Shown one piece after another: positions 46,731 through 56,051 of a DNA stretch of 64,000 nucleotides. The position numbers and the translations under genes are program-made. This DNA is from Gordonia hongkongensis (lineage in GTDB: Bacteria; Actinomycetota; Actinomycetes; Mycobacteriales; Mycobacteriaceae). The stretch is taken from positions 3,224,001-3,288,000 of the forward strand of contig NZ_CP095552.1 in NCBI RefSeq assembly GCF_023078355.1. The letters run 5' to 3'. How positions within the stretch are numbered: the stretch's first letter is position 1; the number at the start of each line of letters is the position of its first letter. A model generated the notes under the pieces. That model was given only the letters and a program-made list of their open reading frames with translations, had not been told where the DNA came from and searched no databases.

Positions 46731-47761
46731 CGGCACACCACCGAGTGATTCGTGCCGCCGATCTTGTTGAAGATCCCGGGCGGTAGCAGGACGTCGCCGA
46801 TCGCGACGTCGAGATCACATGCATAGATGTTCAAGTAAGCGCCCTCACCGAGCACGAGCGGGAAATGACCGAGGAAGATCGGCGCGTCGACCGCCATCCG
46901 ATCGAGTTTGGCGCCATTGCTGATCAGGGTGTTGGTCGCGATCCGGCCGTCCGTCGCGGCGTCGGCGAGACTCTGTCGGCTCTCACTCAGCACGTCGGCG
47001 AATCCGCTTGCGGTGCGGCCGATGTCGGTCACCGCACTGCCGAACGCCGCGGAGTTCGAGTTGAGGTTTGCGATCAGCGCCGACATCGACTCGATGACGG
47101 TGCCCAGCTGACCGCCCTGGCGCGACAGGTCGCGCATGACCGCACTCAGGTTGTTGATGATCGCGCCGAGCACGACGTCCCGGTTGGCCGTGTCCTCCGC
47201 GAGGCGGCCGACCTCGGCGACCGTGTAGCTCAAGGACACCGAATTGCCCTGGAACGCCTGGATCAAGCCCTCGGACAGGGCGTTGACCTGTTCCGGGGTG
47301 AGGGTCTCGAAGACCGGCTGGAACCCGGCGAGCAATGTGGTGACGTCGAAGGAGTCCTCGGAGGGGAGCTCGAGCGTCGACCCCGGGTCGAGCGGCGTGC
47401 TCTCCCGATCCGGGACCAGCGTCAGGTTCAGATATCGCTGCCCGATGAGGTTCTGGTAGCGGATCGCCGCCCGGGTGTTGGTGTACACCTGCTGGTTGTC
47501 CTGCACCTCGAAGGTGACCCGGGCGCGGCCGTCGGCGAGTTCGATCCCGTCCACACGACCGACGCGGACTCCGGCCATGCGGACGTCGTCGCCCTCGGCC
47601 AGACCCGAGGCGTCACCGAAATAGGTGGTGTAGCTGTTGGTCGTCCCCGGCACCGAGCGCTCCAGCGTCGAGAAGATCACGTAGGTGACCAGCAACGCGG
47701 CGATCCCGAAGATGGTGAAACCGATCAGCGGTTTGCGGATCGATTCCGAAGCCGCGCTCAT
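46727..47761 (-). CDS. Mce family protein MceB
   Basis: 344 residues. The anchor helix is at about 13-31 (IGFTIFGIAALLVTYVIFSTL). The MCE domain (YTTYFGDASGLAEGDDVRMAGVRVGRVDGIEL) and the typical YLNLTLVPDRES follow, then the helical region. The C-terminus carries NIYACDLDVAIGD, common in MceB proteins. The ATG overlaps the mceA stop as ATGA. No lipobox. Confidence 0.9.
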   Translation of the reverse strand: MSAASESIRKPLIGFTIFGIAALLVTYVIFSTLERSVPGTTNSYTTYFGDASGLAEGDDVRMAGVRVGRVDGIELADGRARVTFEVQDNQQVYTNTRAAIRYQNLIGQRYLNLTLVPDRESTPLDPGSTLELPSEDSFDVTTLLAGFQPVFETLTPEQVNALSEGLIQAFQGNSVSLSYTVAEVGRLAEDTANRDVVLGAIINNLSAVMRDLSRQGGQLGTVIESMSALIANLNSNSAAFGSAVTDIGRTASGFADVLSESRQSLADAATDGRIATNTLISNGAKLDRMAVDAPIFLGHFPLVLGEGAYLNIYACDLDVAIGDVLLPPGIFNKIGGTNHSVVCR

Positions 47762-49095
47762 CGTCCTCCTCCTTGGCCGTCGCCACCCCGGCCCGGCTCG
47801 GCGGCGTTGCGCACCTCGAGCGTCTGGACCAGGGGGCCCAGCATGATCGTGTCCGCTGCCGACGGGGTACGGCGCAAGACGGTGCCGAGGGTCTTGTTGT
47901 CGGCATCGGTGGTGACATTGCCGACCGGCTTGTTCCGGCGCATCCCGTCGGACGGATAGATCGACAGCGGACCCGACATCGTCGGCCCCGTGCCCGTGCC
48001 CGGTCCCACGCAGCCGGGGCCGCGCAGTGTGCCGTAGGGGCCGCCGTCGTACACCGGGCAGTTCTGCCGGGTGTAGCGCTGGAAGGCGCCGAAGCTGACA
48101 CCGATGTTGAGCTGCACGTGACCGTTGGTGCCGGTGAACACCGTCAGCACCCTCGCGGCCAGGTTGTTCAGTGCGATCACGCCCTGCGGCAGCGAGTTCG
48201 GCTCGAGGACGAGCGCACCCAGCATGCGGTTCAGATCGGTCACCAGACGCTGACCGCTGTCGCCATTGCGCGCGAACAGCAACTGGGTCTGATCGAGCAG
48301 GCCCTGACTCGCCGTCAACACCGCGGTCAGGTCACGCTGCTTCTCCGCGATGGTGATCGCCGGGATCACGCTGCGGCCCAGGGTGTCCAGCAGTTGCGGC
48401 GCCGACTGCGACAGTCCGGTGAGCGCGGCATCGAAGTTGTCGAAACCCGGGGGCGCGCCCGGCGGGAACTGGGCGTTGATCGAGTCGAAGTAGTTCTTCA
48501 GGACGGGGACGAACGACCCGAACACCGAGCCGCCGCCCTTCAGCGCGTCGGCGATCGTGCCGAGCACCTGCGCCAGTTCCTCCGGCGGCACCGCGTCGAG
48601 GATCCGCTTCAGCTCGTTCTGGGCGTCCTGCAGCTTGATCGTCTCGAGCGAGTCGTCGGCCGGGATCACATCGCCGGCGGACAACCGGTCGGCACCCACC
48701 TCGGCGGGCTGCACCAGCTCGACCGAGTTGACACCGAACAGATTCGACGGAACCGTACGCGCGGTCACCGAGGCAGGAATGCCTTCCGCCTGGGCGGGCT
48801 GGATGTCGATGGCGACGTCTTTGATCAGGTTGCCGGCGGTGGCCTGCGAGGAGTCGTCGACGGCGATGGACTTGACCGTTCCGACGATCAGCCCGTTGTA
48901 CCGGACGTCGGCTCCGTTCATGAGGCCGTCGCCGACATCGACGAGTTCGGCCGTGACAGGCACCGTCTTGCTGAACGTGCCCTGGTACCGCATGAACAGC
49001 AGCACGAAGATCACCAGCAGGACGAGCAGGAAGGCGACTCCGCGCAGCACGTATTGCAGCAGCGAGGGATTGCGCCCGTCGGTCGCGATGTTCAC
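47758..49095 (-). CDS. Mce family protein MceA
   Basis: 445 residues, first Mce subunit after the YrbE permeases. The membrane anchor is at about 14-35 (YVLRGVAFLLVLLVIFVLLFM). The MCE domain (TVPVTAELVDVGDGLMNGADVRYNGLIVGTV) follows, then helices and a C-terminal region with paired cysteines (CPVYDGG...GPGCVG) seen in MceA proteins. Start GTG with GGGGGAG upstream, ten bases after the yrbEB stop. Which of the known mce types (1-4) it belongs to cannot be decided by eye. Confidence 0.9.
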   Translation of the reverse strand: MNIATDGRNPSLLQYVLRGVAFLLVLLVIFVLLFMRYQGTFSKTVPVTAELVDVGDGLMNGADVRYNGLIVGTVKSIAVDDSSQATAGNLIKDVAIDIQPAQAEGIPASVTARTVPSNLFGVNSVELVQPAEVGADRLSAGDVIPADDSLETIKLQDAQNELKRILDAVPPEELAQVLGTIADALKGGGSVFGSFVPVLKNYFDSINAQFPPGAPPGFDNFDAALTGLSQSAPQLLDTLGRSVIPAITIAEKQRDLTAVLTASQGLLDQTQLLFARNGDSGQRLVTDLNRMLGALVLEPNSLPQGVIALNNLAARVLTVFTGTNGHVQLNIGVSFGAFQRYTRQNCPVYDGGPYGTLRGPGCVGPGTGTGPTMSGPLSIYPSDGMRRNKPVGNVTTDADNKTLGTVLRRTPSAADTIMLGPLVQTLEVRNAAEPGRGGDGQGGGR

Positions 49096-49105
49096 GGTCT
49101 CCCCC

Positions 49106-49972
49106 TCATCCCGAGATCTTGATCCCGGGCGACGTGCCCCAGAACACGAGTGTCATGACCAGGTTCGCGAAGACGATGACGATGATCGCGAGTCGGATGG
49201 CATGTCCGGCAGCAACTCCCACTCCTTCGGGACCACCTGAGGCGAAGTAGCCGTAGTAGCACTGGATGAACGTCGTCAGCAGGACGAAGACGATCACCTT
49301 GAAGAACGAGAACAACATGTCCCACGAGACGAGGAACTGGTTGAAGTAGTACAGATACGTGCCCTCGCCCTGACCGCTCTGCAGCATGAACATGAACTGG
49401 CAGGCGAGGTAGTTGGCGGCCAGCGACACCGAGTAGAGCGGGATGATCGCCAGGACGGCCGCGCACATCCGGGTGGTGACGAGATACGGCAGCGGCCGGA
49501 TCGCGATCGCCTCGAGGGCGTCGATCTCCTCGGCGATGCGCATCGAGCCCAACTGTGCGGTGAACCGGCAACCCGACTGGGCGGTGAACGCGGTCGCGGC
49601 GAGCAGCGGTGCGATCTCGCGGGTCGTCGCGAAGGCGGACAGCCCGCCGGTCACCGGGGACATGCCGAGCAGATTGAGGGCGGTGTAGCCCTCGATACCC
49701 ACGGTCGCGCCGCCCATGATGCCGAGGATCACCATGACACCCACGGTGCCGCCACCGACGACGATGGCGCCGTTGCCCCAGGCCACGTCGGCAAGGAGGC
49801 GCCACACCTCTTTGCTGTAGTGACGGAACGCCAGCGGCACCGCGGCGATCGAGCGGACCAGGAAGGTGATCAGATGGCCCATCGCGGCGAGCGCATCGCG
49901 CGGACCGCGGTACACCGCCTTGGCGGCCTCGAGCGGCCGCAGGGCCGGAGGTACATACCGTGACGCGGTCAT
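49106..49972 (-). CDS. YrbE family ABC permease (YrbEB)
   Basis: 288-residue MlaE/YrbE-type permease, one of a pair that with an ATPase (MceG, not in this window) drives Mce lipid import. The conserved core GGGTVGVMVILGIMGGATVG..., AATAFTAQSGCRFTAQLGSMRIAEEIDALEA and LPYLVTTRM is clear. Five or so membrane helices are predicted. ATG start. It follows yrbEA by one base. Confidence 0.92.
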   Translation of the reverse strand: MTASRYVPPALRPLEAAKAVYRGPRDALAAMGHLITFLVRSIAAVPLAFRHYSKEVWRLLADVAWGNGAIVVGGGTVGVMVILGIMGGATVGIEGYTALNLLGMSPVTGGLSAFATTREIAPLLAATAFTAQSGCRFTAQLGSMRIAEEIDALEAIAIRPLPYLVTTRMCAAVLAIIPLYSVSLAANYLACQFMFMLQSGQGEGTYLYYFNQFLVSWDMLFSFFKVIVFVLLTTFIQCYYGYFASGGPEGVGVAAGHAIRLAIIVIVFANLVMTLVFWGTSPGIKISG

Positions 49973-49973
49973 C

Positions 49974-50831
49974 TCACACCACCCTCGACGGGAACAGGAT
50001 CGCGAACAGCTGCGTGAGGATCACGTTCACCGTGAACAGCAGCAGGACCGAGTTGACGACAGCGGCGTTCACCGAGTTGGCCACACCCGCAGGCCCGCCC
50101 TTCGTCGAGAGGCCGCGATCGCAGGCGACGATGGCCACGATCGCGCCGAATATGACGGCTTTGGCCAACGCGAACATGAGGTCGGCGGTGGTGGCGAAGG
50201 ACGCGAAGGTGCCGGTGTAGCTACCCGGTGTGCCGCCCTGGAAGTAGACGTTGAAGACGTAGCCGGTGATGAACCCGACGAAGCAGACGAACCCGCAGAG
50301 CAGGAAGCTGACGACCATCGTCGCGAGGAGTCGCGGCGAGATCAGACGCTCGATGGGGTTGACGCCCATGACGCGCATCGCGTCGATCTCGTCGCGGATG
50401 GTGCGGGATCCGAGGTCCGCGGCGATCGCCGAGCCGACGGCGCCCGCGAGGAGCAGCGACGTCACCAGCGGTGCACCCTGCCGGATCACACCGAGACCCG
50501 TCGCCGCGCCGGAGAACGACGTGGCACCGACCTGACCGGCGATGTTGGACACCTGGATCGACACGATGACGCCGATCGGGATGGCGACCAGGAGGGTCGG
50601 GAAGACCGAGGTGCTGGCCATGAAGGCGCACTGACGGATGAACTCCCCGAACGGGAACCGTCGCTTGAAGAGATCGACGAAGAGGGTCCGGAACACCTCG
50701 ACGAACATGCCGAGCTGGCGACCGAATGTGTCGAACGAGGCAACGACATGGCCGTCCACCCACGACCGCACCGCCCCCGGCCTCTTGCGACCCACCTCCG
50801 CGTCGTCCGAGGTGACTGCGTTAGTGCTCAA
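49974..50831 (-). CDS. YrbE family ABC permease (YrbEA)
   Basis: 285-residue permease, first gene of the mce operon. The family core shows VFPTLLVAIPIGVIVSIQV, GAVGSAIAADLGSRTIRDEIDAMRVMGVNPIERL and a C-terminal NSVLLLFTVNVILTQLF helix. The first 40 residues are hydrophilic. The start is uncertain. A TTG at 50831 (LSTNAVTSDD) has AAGGGCAGGG just upstream and is used here. A GTG at 50763 (VDGHVVASFD) is an alternative. The gene is divergent from treZ. Confidence 0.88.
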   Translation of the reverse strand: MSTNAVTSDDAEVGRKRPGAVRSWVDGHVVASFDTFGRQLGMFVEVFRTLFVDLFKRRFPFGEFIRQCAFMASTSVFPTLLVAIPIGVIVSIQVSNIAGQVGATSFSGAATGLGVIRQGAPLVTSLLLAGAVGSAIAADLGSRTIRDEIDAMRVMGVNPIERLISPRLLATMVVSFLLCGFVCFVGFITGYVFNVYFQGGTPGSYTGTFASFATTADLMFALAKAVIFGAIVAIVACDRGLSTKGGPAGVANSVNAAVVNSVLLLFTVNVILTQLFAILFPSRVV

Positions 50832-51001
50832 ACCCTGCCCTTGCGTCTCGGCTTACCCGTTCACCGGCCGTCAGGTCGCGATGGCGCGTGTCGACGTCGA
50901 CGCGCGTTCTCGTTCCCGCAGACCCGCTTCGCGTGCCCCCCGTGGGCATGAGCGCCGCGGGTAACATACCCCACTTCCCTCGTCCGAATGTGTCCGGCCT
51001 C

Positions 51002-51007
51002 ACACTA
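51002..51007 (-). promoter_or_regulatory. Possible -10 box of the mce operon
   Basis: TAGTGT on the minus strand, about 170 bases upstream of yrbEA, in the 220-base divergent region shared with treZ. Only the hexamer and its position support it. No KstR-like palindrome was noticed. Confidence 0.25.
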
Positions 51008-51038
51008 GCGCCCGACTGCACCTGTCCGAGGTCCGACA

Positions 51039-51044
51039 TACCTT
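51039..51044 (+). promoter_or_regulatory. -10 box for a leaderless treZ transcript
   Basis: TACCTT, seven bases before a GTG at 51052. It favours that GTG over an in-frame TTG at 51043, and over a later GTG at 51145 that lacks any signal. Confidence 0.45.
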
Positions 51045-51051
51045 GCATGAT

Positions 51052-52935
51052 GTGACGAATCCCCCGACCGCTGCCGCTGTTGCCCAGAGCACGATAACTT
51101 GGTCGGACGACCAGCGGGAACAAAACCTACCACTTCGTTCCAATGTGGAGCCCTTCCGATCACCGCGATCACTGGGCGAACTCCGGGTCTGGGCACCGAA
51201 TGCGCAGGTCGTCGAGCTGGTGATCGGGTCGTCCGCGCAGGACCCGGCCGCGGACCGGATCACCATGACGGCAGGCGCGGGCGGGTGGTGGCAGGTGGAC
51301 ACCGCACCGGGAACCGAACCCGTCGAGGAACTGCGCTACGGATTCTCGATCGACGGCGGACCGGTGCGTCCTGATCCGCGGGCCGTGCGCCTGCCGGACG
51401 GGGTGCACGAACTGTCGGCATTGTTCACCGTCGACGACGCCGGATGGACCGACGCAGACTGGACCGGTCGCGACATCCGGGGAGCGGTGGTCTATGAGCT
51501 CCATCTCGGCACCTTCACCCCGGAGGGCACGCTCGACTCCGCCATCGGCCGGCTCGACCATCTCGTCGACCTGGGGGTCGACTTCGTCGAGCTGATGCCG
51601 GTCAACGCGTTCAACGGGGTTCACAACTGGGGCTACGACGGCGTCGGCTGGTACGCGGTGCAGGAGACCTACGGCGGACCGGCAGCGCTGGCCCGGTTCG
51701 TCGATGCCTGTCACGCCCGGGGACTCGGTGTCGTCCTCGACGTCGTCTACAACCATCTGGGTCCGTCCGGCAACTACCTACCCGACTTCGGGCCCTACCT
51801 CTCCGAGGGCGTCACATCCTGGGGATCGTCGGTCAATCTGTCCGATCCGGACTCCGACGAGGTCCGTGCGTTCATCGCCGGTACGGCCCTGCGGTGGTTC
51901 ACCGAGTTCCATGTCGACGCCCTGCGCCTCGACGCGGTACACGCGCTGGCCGACCACCGCGCCGTGCACATACTGGAAGAACTCGCCGCCGCCACCGACG
52001 ATCTCGCCGTCGAACTCGGGCGACCGCTGTCGCTGATCGCCGAGAGCGACCTCAACGATCCCCGCATGATCTCCCCGCGCAGCGTCAACGGACTCGGGCT
52101 CACCGCGCAGTGGGACGACGACATCCACCACGCGATCCACACGCTGGTGTCGGGCGAACGGCAGGGCTACTACGGCGACTTCGGGAGCTACGGCTGCCTG
52201 GAGAAGGTTCTCACCGGCGGGTTCTTCCACGACGGCACCTATTCGTCGTTCCGGAAACGCCGTCACGGACGACCGATCCCGACCGACCGGCTGCCCGCGT
52301 CGGCCCTCCTCGCCTACACCTGCAACCACGATCAGATCGGCAACCGGGCGATCGGCGACCGCCCGAGCGCCTACCTCGACGGCGGACAGCTGGCGATCAA
52401 GGCGGCGCTGGTCCTGCTGTCCCCGTTCACCCCGATGCTGTTCATGGGTGAGGAGTGGGCGGCCGCGACACCGTTCCAGTTCTTCACCTCCCACCCGGAG
52501 CCCGAACTGGGCCGAGCCACCGCGGAGGGGCGCAAATCGGAATTCGCCGAACACGGCTGGGACAGCGACGACGTGCCCGATCCGCAGGACCCGGCGACGT
52601 TCGAGCGGTCGAAGCTGGACTGGACCGAACTCGACGATCCCGCACACGCGCGTGTGCTCGACTTCTATCGAACTCTCATCGCCTTGCGGAAAGCCGAAGC
52701 CGCGCTGTCCGATCCGGCCTTCTCGTCGGTGTCCGTCGACTTCGACGAGGCGGCCGGATGGTTCGCGATGCATCGCGGTGACTGGTCGGTGGTCTGCGTT
52801 CCCGGCGCCGCACCGGTGACCGTCCCGATCTCGCTCGACGTCGAATTGGCGTGGCAGTCACCGAGTTCCGAGGGCTCCGAGCTCGCCTCGCCGGGTCACA
52901 ACGTGATCGTCGGCCGCCGTGGTGACGGCTCATAG
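51052..52935 (+). CDS. treZ: Maltooligosyltrehalose trehalohydrolase
   Basis: Releases trehalose from maltooligosyltrehalose made by TreY. The 627-residue GH13 enzyme has an N-terminal module (LGELRVWAPNAQVVEL), YELHLGTFTPEGT, the barrel motif LDVVYNHLGPSGNYL, the nucleophile Asp in VDALRLDAVHAL, catalytic Glu in LIAESDLN and the third Asp in YTCNHDQIGN. About 45 residues precede the first conserved strand, so the start could be as late as 51145. It stands alone on the plus strand, separated from glgX-treY by the whole mce operon. Confidence 0.93.
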   Translation: MTNPPTAAAVAQSTITWSDDQREQNLPLRSNVEPFRSPRSLGELRVWAPNAQVVELVIGSSAQDPAADRITMTAGAGGWWQVDTAPGTEPVEELRYGFSIDGGPVRPDPRAVRLPDGVHELSALFTVDDAGWTDADWTGRDIRGAVVYELHLGTFTPEGTLDSAIGRLDHLVDLGVDFVELMPVNAFNGVHNWGYDGVGWYAVQETYGGPAALARFVDACHARGLGVVLDVVYNHLGPSGNYLPDFGPYLSEGVTSWGSSVNLSDPDSDEVRAFIAGTALRWFTEFHVDALRLDAVHALADHRAVHILEELAAATDDLAVELGRPLSLIAESDLNDPRMISPRSVNGLGLTAQWDDDIHHAIHTLVSGERQGYYGDFGSYGCLEKVLTGGFFHDGTYSSFRKRRHGRPIPTDRLPASALLAYTCNHDQIGNRAIGDRPSAYLDGGQLAIKAALVLLSPFTPMLFMGEEWAAATPFQFFTSHPEPELGRATAEGRKSEFAEHGWDSDDVPDPQDPATFERSKLDWTELDDPAHARVLDFYRTLIALRKAEAALSDPAFSSVSVDFDEAAGWFAMHRGDWSVVCVPGAAPVTVPISLDVELAWQSPSSEGSELASPGHNVIVGRRGDGS

Positions 52936-52980
52936 CCCGAAGTCGCGTGTACCGCGGCTCCGGGCCATGAAGTCAAGTGG

Positions 52981-53307
52981 TCAGACGGCGTCGCCGCCGT
53001 CGATACTGCCGAAGTCGCCGACCTCGACGTTGCCCTCGTCGTCGACCGCGGTGTCGAAGATGCCGTCGCAATCGGTGTCGGCGACCGCGATGTCGGTGAG
53101 GCCGTCGGCGTCGGTGTCGGCCTCGATGACGTCGATCTCGCCGTCAGCATTGGTGTCATAGGCGATGGAGTCGGCCTGGCCGTCGCCGTCGGTGTCGAGG
53201 ATGGCGTCGGTGGTGCCGTCACCGTCGACGTCGGTGAGTGCGGCGTCGACGGCTCCGTCGCCATCGGTGTCGATGAGAACGGCGTCGGCGGGGATCTCGG
53301 TGCTCAT
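52981..53307 (-). CDS. Small protein of six calcium-loop repeats
   Basis: 108 residues, strongly acidic. Six repeats of DxDxDGxxD start at about residues 13, 26, 38, 51, 64 and 77 (for example DTDGDGAVD, DVDGDGTTD, DTDADGLTD). They are spaced 12-13 residues, the form of thrombospondin type-3 or dockerin-like calcium loops. No signal peptide, lipobox or membrane helix is visible, so the protein appears cytoplasmic or is exported by another route. An AAGGA site precedes the ATG. Function unknown. It lies between treZ and ilvA and is convergent with treZ. Confidence 0.82.
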   Translation of the reverse strand: MSTEIPADAVLIDTDGDGAVDAALTDVDGDGTTDAILDTDGDGQADSIAYDTNADGEIDVIEADTDADGLTDIAVADTDCDGIFDTAVDDEGNVEVGDFGSIDGGDAV

Positions 53308-53454
53308 GGGGTTGTCCTTCCAAGTGACGAGGCGCTGTGGTGGTGCAGTGCCTCTGGGCGGTTCATGTACTTGGAGGCGGCACCGGACGCGAATGTTCCC
53401 GTGGTCTGGGGAGTCATCCGAATGGTCGACGCCGGCGTTTCGCGGCCCCGATTC

Positions 53455-54831
53455 TCAGGTCAGGTAGGCGTACGCCGGACTACCCGGTTCGAGCCGCTCG
53501 CAGTGCAGCCGGGAGTGCGCCATCCGGTCCATCAGGTCGCCGAGCCCGTCGCGGTGTCCCAGCTCGACGCCGACGAGGGCGGCGCCGGTCTCCCGGTTGT
53601 TGCGTTTCACGTACTCGAACAGCGTGATGTCGTCGTCGGGTCCGAGAACCTCGTCGAGGAAACGCCGCAGCGCACCCGGCTCCTGTGGGAAGTCGACCAG
53701 GAAGTAGTGCTTGAGTCCCCGGTGCACCAGCGAGCGCTCGATGATCTCGCCGTACCGGGACACGTCGTTGTTGCCGCCGGAGACCAGGCACACCACCGTG
53801 GAGTCCGCGGGCAGCTGCAGTTTGTCGAGGATCGCGACGGCGAGCGCCCCCGCGGGTTCGGCGATGATGCCCTCGTTCTGGTAGAGCTCGAGCATCGCCG
53901 AGCAGATGGCGCCTTCATCGACGTGGGTGATATGCGCGGTTCCCGGCACGGGGGCGTGACGCTCGTCGGGTACCACGCGTGCGGCGGGGGCGTCGGTGAT
54001 GCTCGCCAGCACCGGGTGATCGGTCACGGTCGCGCCCATCTCCGACAACACCCGGTGCCCGATGGTCCCGATGCGCTTCACCGCTGCCCCGTCGACGAAC
54101 GGGTCGATCTCGGCGAGGGTCACCGGTCCCCCGTTGACGAGGGCGGCGCTCAGCGACACCGCGCCGGTCGGTTCGACACCGACGATCGTGACGTCCTCGG
54201 ACAGGCCGCGGAAATAGGTGGCCATCCCGGCCAGGCATCCCCCGCCGCCGACCGGTGCGACCACGACGTCGGGAACACGACCGAGCTGTTCGACGATCTC
54301 GTGCGCGATGGTCCCCTGACCGGCCGCGGTCCGCGGGTCGTCGAATGCATGGATCCACGCGGACCCGGTACGCATCACGTCGTCCTGAGCAGCGGCCGCG
54401 GCGGCGTCGTAGGTGTCGCCGACGGCCTTGAGCTCGACGAAGTCACCACCGTGCCAACGGATTCGATCTCGTTTCTGCTTGGGCGTGGTGGTCGGGACAT
54501 AGATGCGTCCGGGCACCTGCATGCTCCGGCATGCGAACGCGACCCCCTGGGCGTGGTTGCCGGCGCTGGCCGCGACGACGCCACGCGACAGCTCCTCGGC
54601 CGACAGCTGCGCCATCACGTTGTAGGCGCCGCGCAGTTTGTAGGAACGGACGGCCTGGAGGTCCTCGCGCTTCAGGAAGATCTCGGCCCCGGTGTCGGCG
54701 GACAGCCGCGGGCAGATCTCGAGCGGGGTACGCGCCACCGCGTCGGCGATACGGATCGATGCGGCTTCGATCGCGTCTACCGACAACGCCTGTTGATGGA
54801 CCGGGACGTGGTGCGTACTCACGACAGCCAT
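53455..54831 (-). CDS. ilvA: Threonine ammonia-lyase (threonine deaminase)
   Basis: PLP enzyme converting threonine to 2-oxobutyrate, first step towards isoleucine. The protein has 458 residues. The PLP lysine is in AVRSYKLRGAYN, and the phosphate-binding glycines are in APVGGGGCLAG. SAGNHAQGVAFAC and VSGGNNDVSRYGEI are present. The C-terminal regulatory part (about 365-455, HYFLVDFPQEPGALRRFLDEVLG) is a single ACT-like module, shorter than the double module of E. coli. ATG at 54831 with GTGAGA upstream; a GTG three codons later is possible. Confidence 0.94.
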   Translation of the reverse strand: MAVVSTHHVPVHQQALSVDAIEAASIRIADAVARTPLEICPRLSADTGAEIFLKREDLQAVRSYKLRGAYNVMAQLSAEELSRGVVAASAGNHAQGVAFACRSMQVPGRIYVPTTTPKQKRDRIRWHGGDFVELKAVGDTYDAAAAAAQDDVMRTGSAWIHAFDDPRTAAGQGTIAHEIVEQLGRVPDVVVAPVGGGGCLAGMATYFRGLSEDVTIVGVEPTGAVSLSAALVNGGPVTLAEIDPFVDGAAVKRIGTIGHRVLSEMGATVTDHPVLASITDAPAARVVPDERHAPVPGTAHITHVDEGAICSAMLELYQNEGIIAEPAGALAVAILDKLQLPADSTVVCLVSGGNNDVSRYGEIIERSLVHRGLKHYFLVDFPQEPGALRRFLDEVLGPDDDITLFEYVKRNNRETGAALVGVELGHRDGLGDLMDRMAHSRLHCERLEPGSPAYAYLT

Positions 54832-55064
54832 GTTCTCACTGTCTGCCGGTGATCCGATGTCGCGGGTTCCGACGCCCGTCCGCGACCGCGTCGTGGGTGG
54901 TGGCATCGCGGCGCCGGATGAATCCACATCGCGGCACATTCGCGCACCCGATGGCGTAACACTGGACGGGTGCGTTTGACAGCGGGCCGGACGGGAATCT
55001 TCCCGACGACCGTCTAACCCAGCCATTGCCGACGGCGACCAGCCTCACCGACCAGGGAGCAGCC

Positions 55065-56051
55065 ATGACAGCTCGTCGAACCTTCCCACCCCGCACGCGA
55101 CGCCTGTCGCGACTGGCCGCGCTCGGCGCGGCCGCCGCCCTGGCGGTCGGGCTCGGCGCCGCCGTCGACCCCGCCCCGGCCTCGGCCGCCCCCGTGTGTG
55201 CGGGTGCCGGACAGCCGGCGCGACTTGTCGGGTCGGTGCCCGGCGCGGCGCTCGAGGGCCTGACCGTCGACGCCGCCGGACGCCTCTACACCACCGACCT
55301 GATCACCGGTCGCGTGTATCGCCTGGCCGGACCGGGCGCACCTGCGGTTCCGATCGCACGCGTGCCGGGCGGGAGCGGAGCGGGCGCGCTGGCGTGGACC
55401 CCCGGCGGCACCCTGCTGGTCGGATACGGCGCCGACCCGCGCGTCTTCGTGGGCGACGCGCTGCGACACGCATCCATCGCCCGGCTCGACATCAACACCC
55501 GCGCACTGCGGCCCTGGGTGACGGGACTCTCGGCGGCCAACGGGATGGACGTGTCGGCGCGCGGAAATGTGTACGCCACCAACGACTTCGGCAATCTCAT
55601 CGGTCGGGTGAGCCCCACCGGCGCCGTGCAGGCCGCCTGGGGAGCGCTGCCGAGCGCGAACGGAGCAGTACTCGGACGCGGCGACGGGTGGCTGTACGTG
55701 TCGAGGACCTTCGTGAACCCGGGCGTCAGCCGGATCTCCACCGCGAATCCGCGCGTCGTGCAGAACCTGCTCAACGTGGGTGCGCCATCGACGCCGGACG
55801 GACTGACCCTCGATTCACGAGACCGACCTGTGGTGCCGTTCAACGCGACGGGTGAGATCGTGCGTGTGACGGCGCCCGGAAGCTACTGCGTGCTCGCGAC
55901 GGGCCTACCGACCTCGAGCGTCGTGTCCTACGGACGAGGCGACCGCGGGTTCTCGGCCGGACGTCTCTTCCGCGCCGGATTCGACGGACGGATCTACGAG
56001 ATCCCCGGCGGGTTCGATGCCGGCGCGACGGCCGCCGTCCCCGGCAGGTAG
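55065..56051 (+). CDS. Secreted SMP-30/gluconolactonase-like beta-propeller protein
   Basis: 328 residues with a signal peptide (twin Arg-rich start RRTFPPRTRRLSRLAAL, hydrophobic stretch, ASAAP cleavage region near residue 41). The mature part is a beta-propeller pattern: EGLTVDAAGRLYTTDLITGRVYRL, ANGMDVSARGNVYATNDFGNLIGRV, PDGLTLDSRDRPVV. Such SMP-30/NHL-like proteins include lactonases, but no specific activity can be claimed. ATG preceded by GGGAGC. The last 58 bases overlap a small convergent membrane-protein gene. Confidence 0.82.
   Translation: MTARRTFPPRTRRLSRLAALGAAAALAVGLGAAVDPAPASAAPVCAGAGQPARLVGSVPGAALEGLTVDAAGRLYTTDLITGRVYRLAGPGAPAVPIARVPGGSGAGALAWTPGGTLLVGYGADPRVFVGDALRHASIARLDINTRALRPWVTGLSAANGMDVSARGNVYATNDFGNLIGRVSPTGAVQAAWGALPSANGAVLGRGDGWLYVSRTFVNPGVSRISTANPRVVQNLLNVGAPSTPDGLTLDSRDRPVVPFNATGEIVRVTAPGSYCVLATGLPTSSVVSYGRGDRGFSAGRLFRAGFDGRIYEIPGGFDAGATAAVPGR

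Noticed and set aside
47773..49122. A 449-codon plus-strand frame across mceA.
   Set aside because: Antisense to mceA, rich in His/Arg/Glu and without recognisable features. Similar shadows over bioA (31774-33114) and ilvA (53365-54852) were rejected for the same reason.
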